A DNA stretch of 64,000 nucleotides from Clostridiaceae bacterium (GCA_003554105.1 PWFQ01000006.1:126373-190372), one strand, 5' to 3'; counted from the first letter of the stretch, positions 49,698 through 58,493 are shown. The notes: generated by a model not told the origin, from the sequence alone. Translations and numbers: made by a program.

Positions 49698-50132
49698 ATG
49701 GTCGAAACCATGGAGCGGTTAAAAGAGCGTTTGAAGGAAAAAGGAAGCAAACTGACACCACAGCGACGGGAAACCTTGAAAGTGATAGTTGAGAATCAGG
49801 GAGAGCATTTAAATACGGAAGAGATCTATGAGTTAGTGCGCAAAGACTGTCCTGAAATCGGCCTTGCCACTGTCTATAGAACATTGCAATTATTAGAGGA
49901 AATGGATATCGTCTCACGGATCAATCTGGACGACGGATGTTCCCGCTATGAGATAAAAACCGATGACGAAGATCATCAGCACCATCATTTAATCTGCCAG
50001 AAGTGCAATAAGATCATCGAAGTGAAAATTGACCTGTTGGAAGAGTTGGAAAGAGAAATTGAAAAAGAATACGATTTTGATATCAAGGACCATAAAGTGA
50101 AATTTTTTGGAACTTGTTCGGAATGTAAATAG
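49698..50132 (+). CDS. fur: Fur-family ferric-uptake-type repressor
   Basis: 144 residues. DNA-binding winged helix (KLTPQRRETLKVI, GLATVYRTLQLLEEM) and metal/dimer domain with HQHHHLICQKCNKIIEV and a final CSEC, supplying the CxxC pairs of the structural zinc. The sequence is Fur-like rather than PerR-like, but I cannot separate iron, zinc or peroxide sensing with certainty. I found no clear 19-bp Fur box at its promoter. It is followed 22 nt later by RNase J, a common clostridial pairing. Confidence 0.88.
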   Translation: MVETMERLKERLKEKGSKLTPQRRETLKVIVENQGEHLNTEEIYELVRKDCPEIGLATVYRTLQLLEEMDIVSRINLDDGCSRYEIKTDDEDHQHHHLICQKCNKIIEVKIDLLEELEREIEKEYDFDIKDHKVKFFGTCSECK

Positions 50133-50154
50133 AAATCTTAAAGGAGTGACAAAT

Positions 50155-51819
50155 TTGTCAAGTAAAAAGCAAAAGTTAAAAATTATTCCTCTCGGAGGGC
50201 TCAATGAAATCGGAAAGAATATGACAGCCCTGGAATATGGAAATGAGATCGTGATCATCGATTGCGGCCTTAGTTTTCCCGAGGACGAAATGCTGGGAAT
50301 CGATATTGTAATCCCGGATATCAACTATCTTTTGAAGAATCGGGAGAAGGTAAAGGGGATAGTTCTGACCCACGGACACGAAGACCACATCGGAGCCCTG
50401 CCTTATTTTCTGCAAAAAATCAATGTGCCTGTCTACGGCAGCAGACTTGCAATCGGTCTGGTGGAAAACAAATTAAAAAGCCATAAACTGAAAAATGTGC
50501 ATCTTCAAAAAGTTCAGCCCCGACAGAAAATTCAGTTGGGAGTCTTTAAAATTGAATTTATCAGCACCTCCCACAGTATCCCCGATGCATTTGCCATCGC
50601 AGTGGAAACCCCTGTTGGTGTGGTGTTTCATACGGGAGACTTTCGAATTGACTATACCCCGATCGATGGTCAGATGATTGACTTTCATAAGATCGCTGAA
50701 ATCGGGAAAAAGGGTGTTCTTGTGATGCTTGCCGACAGCACAAATGCTGAGCGGGGAGGCACCACCATGTCGGAAAAAAGCGTGGGAGATACCTTTGAGG
50801 AGATCTTCAGCACACGGAAAAGCCGAATTATTATTGCAACCTTCGCATCCCATATTCATCGGATTCAACAGATTGTCAATACGGCAGAGAAGTTTAACCG
50901 GAAGGTGGTCTTCTCAGGCCGAAGCATGCTGACGGTTGGAGCCGTTGCCCAGGAACTGGGAGTGATGAGTCTTCCCGAGGGCATCGTGATCCAGGAGAAG
51001 GAAATGAACAACTACCCCGACGAGGAAATCGTAGTCGTGGTTACCGGTTCTCAGGGTGAGCCCATGGCGGCACTGCCCCGAATGGCCAGTGATGATCACC
51101 GAACTTTGGATATTCGCAAAGGGGACACAGTGGTCTTTTCCTCCACTCCCATTCCTGGAAATGAAAAGCTGGTTGGAAAAGTCATGAATCAGCTGTATGA
51201 CAAAGGCGCGGAAGTCATCTACGAAAAGCTGTATGACGTTCACGTTTCAGGACATGCCTGCCAGGAGGAATTAAAATTGATGCACCGCCTGGTGAATCCG
51301 AAATTCTTTATTCCTGTTCACGGGGAAACCAGACACCTTCGAAAGCATGGACTGCTTGCTGAAGAACTGGGAATGCCCAAGGAGAACATTTTTATCGCAG
51401 AGACGGGATCCGTTCTTGAGTTTACCGAGGACAGCGGCCGTCTTGCTGGAAATGTTCCTTCAGGACAGGTACTGGTGGACGGACTTGGTGTTGGAGACGT
51501 TGGGAACATCGTTCTCAGAGATCGAAAGCATCTTGCCGAGGACGGTCTGATGATCGTTGTCGTGACCTTGAAGAGAGAAAACAAGAAGGTCGTTGCAGGC
51601 CCTGATATTATCTCCAGAGGGTTCGTCTATGTACGGGAATCCGAAGACCTGATGGCGGAAGCCAGAGGAGTTGTGGATAAAGCACTTGAAGGCTGCACCG
51701 ATGAAAATGCCAAGGAATGGTCCGTGATCAAGGGAGCAATCCGGGACAGCCTTAAGGTTTTCCTTTATGAAAAAACCAAACGGCGACCCATGATTCTTCC
51801 GATTATTATGGAAGTTTAA
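50155..51819 (+). CDS. rnj: Ribonuclease J
   Basis: 554 residues, the family length. Metallo-beta-lactamase/beta-CASP nuclease with 5'-3' exo- and endoribonuclease activity on mRNA and rRNA. Zinc motif HGHEDHIGALPY, HTGDFRIDYTP, the beta-CASP motif region with SGHA and PVHGE, and the C-terminal domain. TTG 50155 follows AAAGGAG; the GTG-type start at 50107 lies inside fur. With rny and pnp this gives the window three core RNA-decay enzymes. Confidence 0.95.
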   Translation: MSSKKQKLKIIPLGGLNEIGKNMTALEYGNEIVIIDCGLSFPEDEMLGIDIVIPDINYLLKNREKVKGIVLTHGHEDHIGALPYFLQKINVPVYGSRLAIGLVENKLKSHKLKNVHLQKVQPRQKIQLGVFKIEFISTSHSIPDAFAIAVETPVGVVFHTGDFRIDYTPIDGQMIDFHKIAEIGKKGVLVMLADSTNAERGGTTMSEKSVGDTFEEIFSTRKSRIIIATFASHIHRIQQIVNTAEKFNRKVVFSGRSMLTVGAVAQELGVMSLPEGIVIQEKEMNNYPDEEIVVVVTGSQGEPMAALPRMASDDHRTLDIRKGDTVVFSSTPIPGNEKLVGKVMNQLYDKGAEVIYEKLYDVHVSGHACQEELKLMHRLVNPKFFIPVHGETRHLRKHGLLAEELGMPKENIFIAETGSVLEFTEDSGRLAGNVPSGQVLVDGLGVGDVGNIVLRDRKHLAEDGLMIVVVTLKRENKKVVAGPDIISRGFVYVRESEDLMAEARGVVDKALEGCTDENAKEWSVIKGAIRDSLKVFLYEKTKRRPMILPIIMEV

Positions 51820-51855
51820 GGGCAAGTATATTATAATTAAATCGAACCATTTAAG

Positions 51856-51891
51856 TGAAACTCTAACCATCATTGTTAGAGTTTCATTTTT
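51856..51891 (+). terminator. Intrinsic terminator of fur-rnj
   Basis: TGAAACTCTAAC ... GTTAGAGTTTCA, 12-bp stem, followed by five T. Confidence 0.92.
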
Positions 51892-51923
51892 GCGTAAATA
51901 CATGGAGGGAAGGAGGAGCCTTA

Positions 51924-52214
51924 ATGAATATACTCTTATACATTGTCTTAATCCTCATCGGAGGAATCCTGGGAAACCGGAGACTCCTTCCGGAATGGGT
52001 GATGAAATACATGGATCAGATACAATTTATCTGTCTCCTGCTTCTCCTGTTTATTATGGGAGTGTCCATCGGACTGGATGAGGAAGTGATCCGCTCCTTC
52101 GGAACCATCGGTATGCAGGGAATTTTCTTTGCGGTGGCTTCCATTGTCTTCAGCGTGCTGGGAGTTAAATTGATTGCACCCTATGTGTTTTCCAAGGGAG
52201 GTGAGGAGGAATGA
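51924..52214 (+). CDS. lysO: LysO-type lysine exporter, N-terminal half
   Basis: 96 residues, three hydrophobic helices (ILLYIVLILIGGILG, IQFICLLLLLFIMGVSIG, GIFFAVASIVFSVLGV). It matches the N-terminal part of LysO/YbjE (DUF340), which in E. coli is a single 300-residue lysine exporter. Two-gene versions occur in Clostridia and archaea. ATG 51924 follows GGAGGAG. It ends at a position overlapping the next start (ATGA), so the two halves are translationally coupled. Confidence 0.82.
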   Translation: MNILLYIVLILIGGILGNRRLLPEWVMKYMDQIQFICLLLLLFIMGVSIGLDEEVIRSFGTIGMQGIFFAVASIVFSVLGVKLIAPYVFSKGGEEE

Positions 52215-52804
52215 GTATCGCCATCTTAGCAGCGGTTGCCTTCGGCATCCTCTCCGGAATTTTTGTCTTTCCCTCCTCCATGGAAAGCTCCATGGGTCTT
52301 TTTATCAACATCGGACTGGGACTGCTTCTTTTCTTTGTGGGAATCGATATCGGATCCCATCGGGGGATTCTCTCGAAAATCAGGAGGATCGGCTTCAAGG
52401 TTTTTCTCGTTCCCCTGATGGTGGCCATCGGAAGCATCCTGGGTACTGCGGTTGCAGGGATAATCATGGGAGTTGCATTGAATGAATCCGCAGCCATCGG
52501 AGCGGGTTTCGGCTGGTATTCTTTGTCCGCCATCGAGCTTTCCAGACACAGCGCATATCTTGGGACTCTTGCTTTTGTGACCAATATCTCAAGGGAAGTT
52601 ATTGCCCTGGTCACCATTCCCTTTATCGCCAAATATGTGGGGAAACTGGAAGCCATTGCTCCCGCCGGGGCCACCGCCATGGATACGGTGCTGCCGGTGA
52701 TTTCCAAGGCCACCAACGCCAATGTGGCCATCATCTCCTTTATCACGGGAGTGGTTCTGTCCAGTCTGGTGCCGGTGCTCGTACCCTTTTTCATGCTGTT
52801 TTAA
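52211..52804 (+). CDS. lysO: LysO-type lysine exporter, C-terminal half
   Basis: 197 residues with six or seven hydrophobic segments; GFGWYSLSAIELSRH, LAFVTNISREVIALV and AGATAMDTVLPVISK are the conserved LysO core. Its ATG overlaps the stop of the upstream half, and GAGGAG precedes it. Together the halves make about 293 residues, the size of intact LysO, so I read this as a genuine split transporter and not as a broken gene. Confidence 0.87.
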   Translation: MSIAILAAVAFGILSGIFVFPSSMESSMGLFINIGLGLLLFFVGIDIGSHRGILSKIRRIGFKVFLVPLMVAIGSILGTAVAGIIMGVALNESAAIGAGFGWYSLSAIELSRHSAYLGTLAFVTNISREVIALVTIPFIAKYVGKLEAIAPAGATAMDTVLPVISKATNANVAIISFITGVVLSSLVPVLVPFFMLF

Positions 52805-52840
52805 CGGGATGATTTGAAAGGTGACGAAAGGAGGAAGAGG

Positions 52841-53635
52841 ATGAAAAAATCCAAGGAAACCATAAATAATACCATCAATAATACCATCAATAATACGATA
52901 AGCAACACCAGCAATGAATGTGAAAAGGAGAACAGGGAAATCATTGTGAGAGATCACGCGAAAGATTTTTTGTTGGACATTCTCCCTAAGGATCGTGGTA
53001 TACTGAAAGAGCTACGGGACTATGGTGAAGAGCATCATGTCCCCATTGTCGAGGAGGAAGTGGCTGCTCTTATAAAGGTGCTGACCCGTACCTCGGGAGC
53101 GAAAAATGTCCTTGAAATCGGCACCGCCATCGGATACTCGGGTTGCATTTTCCTTGAAGCCATGGGAGAAGGCGGGAAGCTCACCACCATCGAGCGGAAT
53201 GAAGAGATGCTCCGTCTTGCAGGAGAAAATTTCAGGAAAGCGGGACGGGAGAACTCCGTCAGGATCCTTCCGGGAGATGCTTTGGAAATTCTGCATTATT
53301 TAAAGGGAGACTACGATCTGATTTTTCTTGACGGAGCCAAGGGGCACTATCGGGAAATGCTGGATCTTACGATTTCACTGTTGAAGCCGGGAGGGCTTTT
53401 AATCTCCGACAACATTCTTTTTAAAGGAATGGTTACGGGAGAGCATCCGGTGAAGCGGCGAAAACGGACCATTGTCAATCGCATGAGAGACTATCTGAAA
53501 TATATCTGCGACCATCCCCTGTTGGACACCAGTATCATTCCCATCGGAGACGGGGTTGCCCTCTCTTACAGGAAGAATGAGGTGGAACAAAAAGGATTAT
53601 CGGAGCGTATTGAGAAGAAGGAGGACTCTGAATGA
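52841..53635 (+). CDS. trmR: tRNA 5-hydroxyuridine methyltransferase TrmR (YrrM)
   Basis: 264 residues. A class I SAM methyltransferase of the O-methyltransferase 3 family: VLEIGTAIGYSGCIFLEAM, TTIERNEEML, DLIFLDGAKGHYREML, LISDNILFKGMV. In Bacillus, TrmR methylates ho5U34 to mo5U34; the ho5U is made by TrhP, encoded next. The first 40 residues are an Asn/Thr-rich extension (INNTINNTINNT) encoded by a 12-bp tandem repeat and absent from typical TrmR. ATG 52841 follows GGAGG. Confidence 0.9.
   Translation: MKKSKETINNTINNTINNTISNTSNECEKENREIIVRDHAKDFLLDILPKDRGILKELRDYGEEHHVPIVEEEVAALIKVLTRTSGAKNVLEIGTAIGYSGCIFLEAMGEGGKLTTIERNEEMLRLAGENFRKAGRENSVRILPGDALEILHYLKGDYDLIFLDGAKGHYREMLDLTISLLKPGGLLISDNILFKGMVTGEHPVKRRKRTIVNRMRDYLKYICDHPLLDTSIIPIGDGVALSYRKNEVEQKGLSERIEKKEDSE
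52865..52900 (+). repeat. 12-bp tandem repeat in the trmR 5' end
   Basis: Two exact copies of AATAATACCATC and a third, AATAATACGATA, encode Asn-Asn-Thr-Ile repeats. In-frame, so gain or loss of copies would only change the N-terminal extension. Confidence 0.92.
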
Positions 53636-54870
53636 AAAGAGTTGAACTGCTGGCCCCGGCCGGTGATTTGGAACGACTGAAAATGGCCGTTATGTATGGG
53701 GCCGATGCAGTGTATCTGGGAGGACAGATCTTTGGTCTTCGGGCTGCTGCAAAGAATTTCACCCCCGAGACCATGAAAGAGGGCGTGGACTTTGCCCATA
53801 AACGGGGAGTCAAGGTCTTTCTGACCTTGAATATCATTCCTCATAACGATGATTTTGAGGGTCTGGAGGACTATCTGAAGCAAGTGGAAAAGATCGGGAT
53901 TGACGGTGTCATCGTCTCCGATCCGGGAACCTTCCAGATTGTCCGGGAAACTATACCGGAAATCGACATTCACATCAGCACCCAGGCGAATACCACCAAT
54001 TACCGAACCATCAACTTCTGGCAGCAACAGGGAGCAAAGCGTGTGGTCCTTGCAAGAGAGCTGAGCTTTAAGGAAATCCGGGAGATCAAGGAAAAGGCCC
54101 GCCCCGACGTGGAGCTTGAGGCCTTTGTCCACGGAGCCATGTGCATTTCCTATTCGGGACGGTGCCTTCTCAGCAATTATATGGCAAACCGGGATGCAAA
54201 CCGGGGGGAGTGTGCCCAGCCCTGCCGCTGGAACTACTATCTGGTGGAGGAGCAGCGTCCGGGAGAGTATATGCCGGTGTATGAGGATGAAAAAGGAACC
54301 TACTTTATGAATTCCAAGGATCTTTCCATGATCGGCCACATTCCCGAGATGATCGAATCCGGGATCGAAAGCTTGAAAATTGAAGGACGGATGAAAACCA
54401 TTTATTATGTGGCAACCATCGTCCGGGCTTATCGGATGGCCATCGACGCTTACTATGAAGACCCGGAAAACTGGAGTTTTCAGCCTGAATGGCTGGAGGA
54501 GATTAAAAAGGTCAGCCATCGGGAGTTCACCACAGGATTTTATTTTGAGAAACCCGACGAAAAAGAGCACATCTATCAGGATAAGACCTATCACAGGGAT
54601 TACACCTTCGTGGGTCTTGTCAAAGAGTATGACCCCGGAAAGAAGATCGCCCTCATCGAGCAGCGGAACCGCTTTTTCAAAGGAGATACCGTTGAGATTG
54701 TGGGTCCGGGAAAAGAGGTCTTCACGATGGATATCAAAGAGATGATCAATGAAGAGGGAGAGGCAATTGAAGTGGCACCCCACCCCAAGCAACTGGTGCG
54801 GATCCCTGTGGATCACCCGGTGAAACCCTATGATATGCTGCGAAAGGAAAGGATGAATCATGATGAATAA
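53632..54870 (+). CDS. trhP: Peptidase U32-family tRNA hydroxylation protein TrhP
   Basis: 412 residues. Despite the U32 peptidase name, this family includes TrhP and RlhA, which hydroxylate tRNA U34 or 23S rRNA C2501 using prephenate. Opening TIM-barrel motif [27 protein letters not shown], and conserved cysteines in [18 protein letters not shown] and [11 protein letters not shown]-terminal barrel occupies about 320-405. Overlaps trmR by 4 nt and udk by 11 nt. Bacillus has two paralogues (yrrN, yrrO) at this place; here there is one. Confidence 0.9.
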   Translation: MKRVELLAPAGDLERLKMAVMYGADAVYLGGQIFGLRAAAKNFTPETMKEGVDFAHKRGVKVFLTLNIIPHNDDFEGLEDYLKQVEKIGIDGVIVSDPGTFQIVRETIPEIDIHISTQANTTNYRTINFWQQQGAKRVVLARELSFKEIREIKEKARPDVELEAFVHGAMCISYSGRCLLSNYMANRDANRGECAQPCRWNYYLVEEQRPGEYMPVYEDEKGTYFMNSKDLSMIGHIPEMIESGIESLKIEGRMKTIYYVATIVRAYRMAIDAYYEDPENWSFQPEWLEEIKKVSHREFTTGFYFEKPDEKEHIYQDKTYHRDYTFVGLVKEYDPGKKIALIEQRNRFFKGDTVEIVGPGKEVFTMDIKEMINEEGEAIEVAPHPKQLVRIPVDHPVKPYDMLRKERMNHDE

Positions 54871-55495
54871 ACCGATATTAATTGGCATTACCGGAGGAAC
54901 GGGCTCGGGAAAAAGCACGGTGGCTCATGCGATTTATGACAGCCTGACGGAAAAAAACATCGCGATTATTGAACAGGATGCCTACTATAAGGACCAATCC
55001 CATCTTTCCTTTGATGAGAGAACTAAAACCAATTACGACCATCCCTTCGCCTTTGATATGGATCTGTTAGTGGAACATCTTCAAATGCTGAGGAACAATC
55101 AGGCCATTGAAAAACCGGCCTATGATTTCGAGCGACATACCCGAAAGCCGGAAACTGTTTTGTTTCAGCCCAAGGACATTATTATCCTTGAGGGGATTCT
55201 GATTCTTGATGAACCCCGGCTCCGGGACATGCTGGACATAAAGATTTTTGTGGATACCGATGCCGATGTCAGGATCATCCGCCGGATTATCAGGGATATC
55301 AAGGACCGGGGAAGAAGCCTGGACTCCGTCATCGACCAATACTTAACCACCGTGAGGCCTGCACATCTTCAGTTTGTGGAGCCCAACAAGAAGTTTGCTG
55401 ACATTATTATTCCTGAAGGAGGCTTTAACCAGGTGGCCATCGACATTATGATTGCCAAGGTGAAATCCATTATTCAGGAGCGCGGGAATGTGTAA
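54860..55495 (+). CDS. udk: Uridine kinase
   Basis: 211 residues. P-loop [12 protein letters not shown], base-binding and catalytic blocks [30 protein letters not shown] and [15 protein letters not shown]. Salvages uridine and cytidine. ATG 54860 or 54863 follows AAAGGATG within the trhP end. The trmR-trhP-udk order is conserved across Bacillota. Confidence 0.95.
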   Translation: MMNKPILIGITGGTGSGKSTVAHAIYDSLTEKNIAIIEQDAYYKDQSHLSFDERTKTNYDHPFAFDMDLLVEHLQMLRNNQAIEKPAYDFERHTRKPETVLFQPKDIIILEGILILDEPRLRDMLDIKIFVDTDADVRIIRRIIRDIKDRGRSLDSVIDQYLTTVRPAHLQFVEPNKKFADIIIPEGGFNQVAIDIMIAKVKSIIQERGNV

Positions 55496-55499
55496 CGTG

Positions 55500-55557
55500 A
55501 GCATGAAAATGAGCAACATGACATGAATATGAGCAACATGAGTATGAAAATGAGTTA
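55500..55557 (+). repeat. Degenerate ATG-rich tandem repeat after udk
   Basis: ATGAGCAACATGA occurs at 55509-55521 and 55529-55541 (20-nt period) and ATGAAAATGAG at 55503-55513 and 55544-55554. The phrase can be read as a 25-codon Met/Ser/Asn-rich frame starting at 55524, but no Shine-Dalgarno sequence precedes it and I do not call a gene. The rest of the gap to 55668 holds a promoter. Confidence 0.75.
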
Positions 55558-55622
55558 CAGGAACGCAGGGAAGAGAGAAGTCGGGAAACCCGTCATAGGG
55601 GTATGAACGGAATTGAAAGGTA

Positions 55623-55631
55623 TGCTATAAT
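55623..55631 (+). promoter_or_regulatory. Extended -10 promoter of the CBS-domain gene
   Basis: TGCTATAAT, perfect TATAAT with the extended TG; no good -35 at 17 nt. A second TATAAT lies at 55643-55648. Confidence 0.55.
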
Positions 55632-55668
55632 TATAGTAAGGGTATAATTAATCAAAGGGGGCAATCAG

Positions 55669-56118
55669 ATGAATATCGCTTTTTTCATTACACCGAAACA
55701 TGAAAGTGTCTGCCTGGATAAGGATGCAACCATGCGTCAAGCCTTGGAAAAAATGGAGTATCATCGCTACACCGCCGTACCGCTTGTAGATAAAAAAGGA
55801 CGGTATGCAGGAACCCTCACTGAAGGGGATTTATTATGGAAGCTGAAAAATACATCGGATTTAACTTTTGAACAGACCAACAAAATTTCCTTGAATGATG
55901 TACCGAAACGAATGAAGAATAAGCCGATTTCCATCAACGCGGAAATTGATGAGATTATTGATATGATTATGAACCAGAATTTTGTCCCCGTCGTGGATGA
56001 CCACAAGGTTTTTGTGGGGATCATTACCCGTAAGGCAGTGATGTCCTATCTTCGAACTCTTGCCTATGGGGAGAGGAAAACCTTTGAAAAGCTGCAAACC
56101 GCCTTCGGTCTTTCATAA
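55669..56118 (+). CDS. Two-CBS-domain protein, DarB/YkuL-like
   Basis: 149 residues, two CBS domains and nothing else (about 8-70 and 75-138). The order and the blocks YTAVPLVDKKGRYAGTLTEGDLL and FVPVVDDHKVFVGIITRKAVMSYL resemble Bacillus YkuL (DarB), which binds c-di-AMP and, when free, activates pyruvate carboxylase and the stringent enzyme Rel. c-di-AMP binding here is inferred from similarity. GGGGGC precedes the ATG. Independent promoter; probably co-transcribed with the aldolase 45 nt downstream. Confidence 0.78.
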   Translation: MNIAFFITPKHESVCLDKDATMRQALEKMEYHRYTAVPLVDKKGRYAGTLTEGDLLWKLKNTSDLTFEQTNKISLNDVPKRMKNKPISINAEIDEIIDMIMNQNFVPVVDDHKVFVGIITRKAVMSYLRTLAYGERKTFEKLQTAFGLS

Positions 56119-56162
56119 AATCGGGGGAATGTTGAGGCAAATCTGAAAAAGCAGGTGATTCA

Positions 56163-57206
56163 ATGTTCAAAGCATCATTTCAAAACGATTATAGTGAAGG
56201 AGCCCATCCTGATATCCTGAAAACCCTGGAGAAATCGAATTATGCCTCCATGGTGGGATACGGAGAGGATCCCTTATGCGAGAAGGCGAAAGAGCTGATC
56301 CGTGAACAACTGGGGGAAAACAGGGACTCGGACATTCACTTTGTTGCAGGGGGCACCCAGGCAAATCTGATTTGTCTCAGGGCAATGTTAAAGCCCTACG
56401 AATCGGTGATCGCTGCCACCAGCGCACACATTGCGGTCCACGAGACCGGGGCCATTGAAGCCACAGGTCATAAAATCAATACCGTATCCACAGAGGACGG
56501 AAAGCTTCGTCCGGAAGATGTCATTTCAGTGATCGATGCCCATGAGGATGAGCATATGGTCCTGCCCCGGGTCATCTATTTATCCAATGCCACGGAAGTG
56601 GGAACCATTTATCACAAAGAGGAGCTTGAAGCTCTTCACCGTGTGGCAAAGGAACGGGATCTGTTGCTCTTTATCGATGGAGCTCGGATGGGATCCGCAC
56701 TGACTGCCGGGGATAATGACCTGACTCTGGAAGACTTGACCCGCCTTACCGATGTATTTTACATAGGGGGGACAAAAAACGGAGCGCTGATGGGTGAAGC
56801 CATTCTGATCAACAATGCTTCTTTAAAGAAGCATTTTCGTTTTCATATTAAACAGACAGGAGCATTGATGGCAAAGGGACGGGTTCTGGGAGCCCAGTTT
56901 ACAGGACTCTTTCAGGAAAATCTCTTTTTCCGGCTGGCAAAACACGCCAATGACCGGGCTGAAGAACTGAAGACGGGAATCAAGGAAGAGGGATACGGAT
57001 TTCTTTCCGAGACCACAACCAATCAGATTTTTCCGATTCTCCCCGTCAACGTGGTGGAACAGTTGGAAAAACATTACCGGTTTTATCGCTGGGCTGTTGT
57101 GGATGAAAAACACGTGGCCCTTCGGCTGGTGACCTCCTGGGCCACAGAGAAAAGCACAATTGAGACCTTCCTGAAGGATCTTAAAGAGATAGCCGCCAAT
57201 GCTTAA
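56163..57206 (+). CDS. ltaE: Low-specificity L-threonine aldolase
   Basis: 347 residues. PLP enzyme cleaving threonine (and allo-threonine) to glycine and acetaldehyde. SEGAHPDILKTL, FVAGGTQANLICLRAML, AHIAVHETGAIEATGHKI, FIDGARMGSAL and the PLP lysine in YIGGTKNGALMGEA match the beta-eliminating-lyase fold. GCAGGTGATTC precedes the ATG. The next gene, a HisRS-like protein, begins 45 nt later on the same strand. Confidence 0.93.
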   Translation: MFKASFQNDYSEGAHPDILKTLEKSNYASMVGYGEDPLCEKAKELIREQLGENRDSDIHFVAGGTQANLICLRAMLKPYESVIAATSAHIAVHETGAIEATGHKINTVSTEDGKLRPEDVISVIDAHEDEHMVLPRVIYLSNATEVGTIYHKEELEALHRVAKERDLLLFIDGARMGSALTAGDNDLTLEDLTRLTDVFYIGGTKNGALMGEAILINNASLKKHFRFHIKQTGALMAKGRVLGAQFTGLFQENLFFRLAKHANDRAEELKTGIKEEGYGFLSETTTNQIFPILPVNVVEQLEKHYRFYRWAVVDEKHVALRLVTSWATEKSTIETFLKDLKEIAANA

Positions 57207-57251
57207 ATAAAGGTATAAATAAGAGGAATATTACAGCAAGGAGATGAGATC

Positions 57252-58493
57252 ATGAAATTTTCAACACTTCCCCCAAAGGGAACCTTCGATGTGTTACCGG
57301 AGGAAATGGAACTGAGAAACTGGATGCAGGAAACCATCAGGGAGACCTACGAGGAAAACGGGTTTGCCCAGATTGAAACCCCCTGCATTGAAAACCTGGA
57401 CCTGCTCACAAACAGCGAAGGTGGAGAAAATCTCCAGCTGTTGTTTAAAATTCTGAAACGGGGAGAGAAGCTGAACCTTTCCGAGGTCACGGAAGAGATG
57501 ACGGAAAATGATTTGGCGGATTTAGGGCTCAGATTTGACCTGACCCTTCCCCTCAGCCGATTTTACGCCAACAACCGGAATGACCTGCTAAACCCCTTCA
57601 AGGCTTTTCAAATAGGAAATGTGTGGAGGGCGGAGAGGCCCCAGAAGGGACGGTTCCGACAATTCACCCAATGCGATATCGATATTTTAGGAGACGAGTC
57701 CATTTATGCGGAAATCGATCTTATCTTTACCGTGACAAAAGCCTTAAAACGCTTAGGATTTGAAAACTGCAAGGTGAAAATCAACGACCGGAGACTTCTT
57801 CGGGAGATGGTGAACCGGGCAAAGCTTCCCGACGGGGATTTTGACAGCATCTGTATTTCCCTGGACAAAGCGGATAAGATCGGCTTACAGGGAGTCAAGG
57901 ATGAGCTTCTCGGAAAAGGCTTTCTAACGGAAAGGGTGGATCATCTTCTTGCTTTGCTGGAGGAGGTAAAAGCCCAGGGACTGGATGCTTTTGAAGGAGA
58001 AGAAGCGGAGGATCTGAAGCTGCTGATTCATAACATTGAAGAGTATTTTCCCATTGAGTTTGAACCCACATTGGTTCGGGGAATGGGATATTATACGGGA
58101 CCCATTTTTGAGATTGAAAGCGAGGATTTTAAAAGTTCCATCGCCGGAGGAGGACGCTACGACAATCTCCTCTCCAAATTTCAAAAGGAATCCCTTCCTG
58201 CTGTGGGAGTCTCCATTGGATTCGAGAGAATCTTTTCTATTCTCATGGAAAAGGATTTTTTGATTCCCGAGCGTCGGAAAAAACGGGCTCTGGTCTTTAC
58301 CAAAGATGAGGATCTTCAAAGGGCCATCGCCTTTGCCGAGGGTCTTCGGGACAGGGGACAGATCGTCTCCCTGGTAAGGGTTTTCAACAAGATGAGAAAG
58401 AAACTCAAGCAGCTGGAAAACACCTATGATCAGGTGGATGTGATCCGGGATGAAACGGTGCTGGGGGATTTACTGGAAGCCCATGAGCTGTAG
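57252..58493 (+). CDS. Histidyl-tRNA synthetase-like protein (divergent HisRS paralogue)
   Basis: 413 residues. Class II core: GTFDVLPEEMELRNW, LRFDLTLPLSRFYA, FKAFQIGNVWRAERPQKGRFRQFTQCDIDILG (motif 2), histidine-site motif LVRGMGYYTGPIFEI (274-288) and GGGRYDNLL with GFERI (motif 3). In ordinary HisRS the histidine motif reads RGLDYY; here the Asp is Gly (G279). The C-terminal anticodon-binding-like domain is short and divergent (about 340-413, FNKMRKKLKQLE). It is therefore either a HisRS variant, a HisZ-type regulatory subunit or a paralogue with another job. No other his genes are near. AAGGAGATGAG precedes the ATG. Confidence 0.75.
   Translation: MKFSTLPPKGTFDVLPEEMELRNWMQETIRETYEENGFAQIETPCIENLDLLTNSEGGENLQLLFKILKRGEKLNLSEVTEEMTENDLADLGLRFDLTLPLSRFYANNRNDLLNPFKAFQIGNVWRAERPQKGRFRQFTQCDIDILGDESIYAEIDLIFTVTKALKRLGFENCKVKINDRRLLREMVNRAKLPDGDFDSICISLDKADKIGLQGVKDELLGKGFLTERVDHLLALLEEVKAQGLDAFEGEEAEDLKLLIHNIEEYFPIEFEPTLVRGMGYYTGPIFEIESEDFKSSIAGGGRYDNLLSKFQKESLPAVGVSIGFERIFSILMEKDFLIPERRKKRALVFTKDEDLQRAIAFAEGLRDRGQIVSLVRVFNKMRKKLKQLENTYDQVDVIRDETVLGDLLEAHEL

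Noticed and set aside
49613..49700. Fur box at the fur promoter
   Set aside because: GATATACTATACTTG has partial symmetry but too few matches to the 19-bp consensus.
51924..52804. Frameshifted pseudogene of a single lysO
   Set aside because: The ATGA overlap, ribosome-binding sites and intact halves fit the known two-gene form.
55524..55605. A 25-codon Met-rich ORF
   Set aside because: No Shine-Dalgarno sequence, low complexity and repeat-derived; more likely chance.
57252..58493. HisZ, the ATP-phosphoribosyltransferase regulatory subunit
   Set aside because: Not fully excluded, but HisZ usually lacks a C-terminal anticodon-like domain and no his operon genes are present, so HisRS-like paralogue is the safer label.
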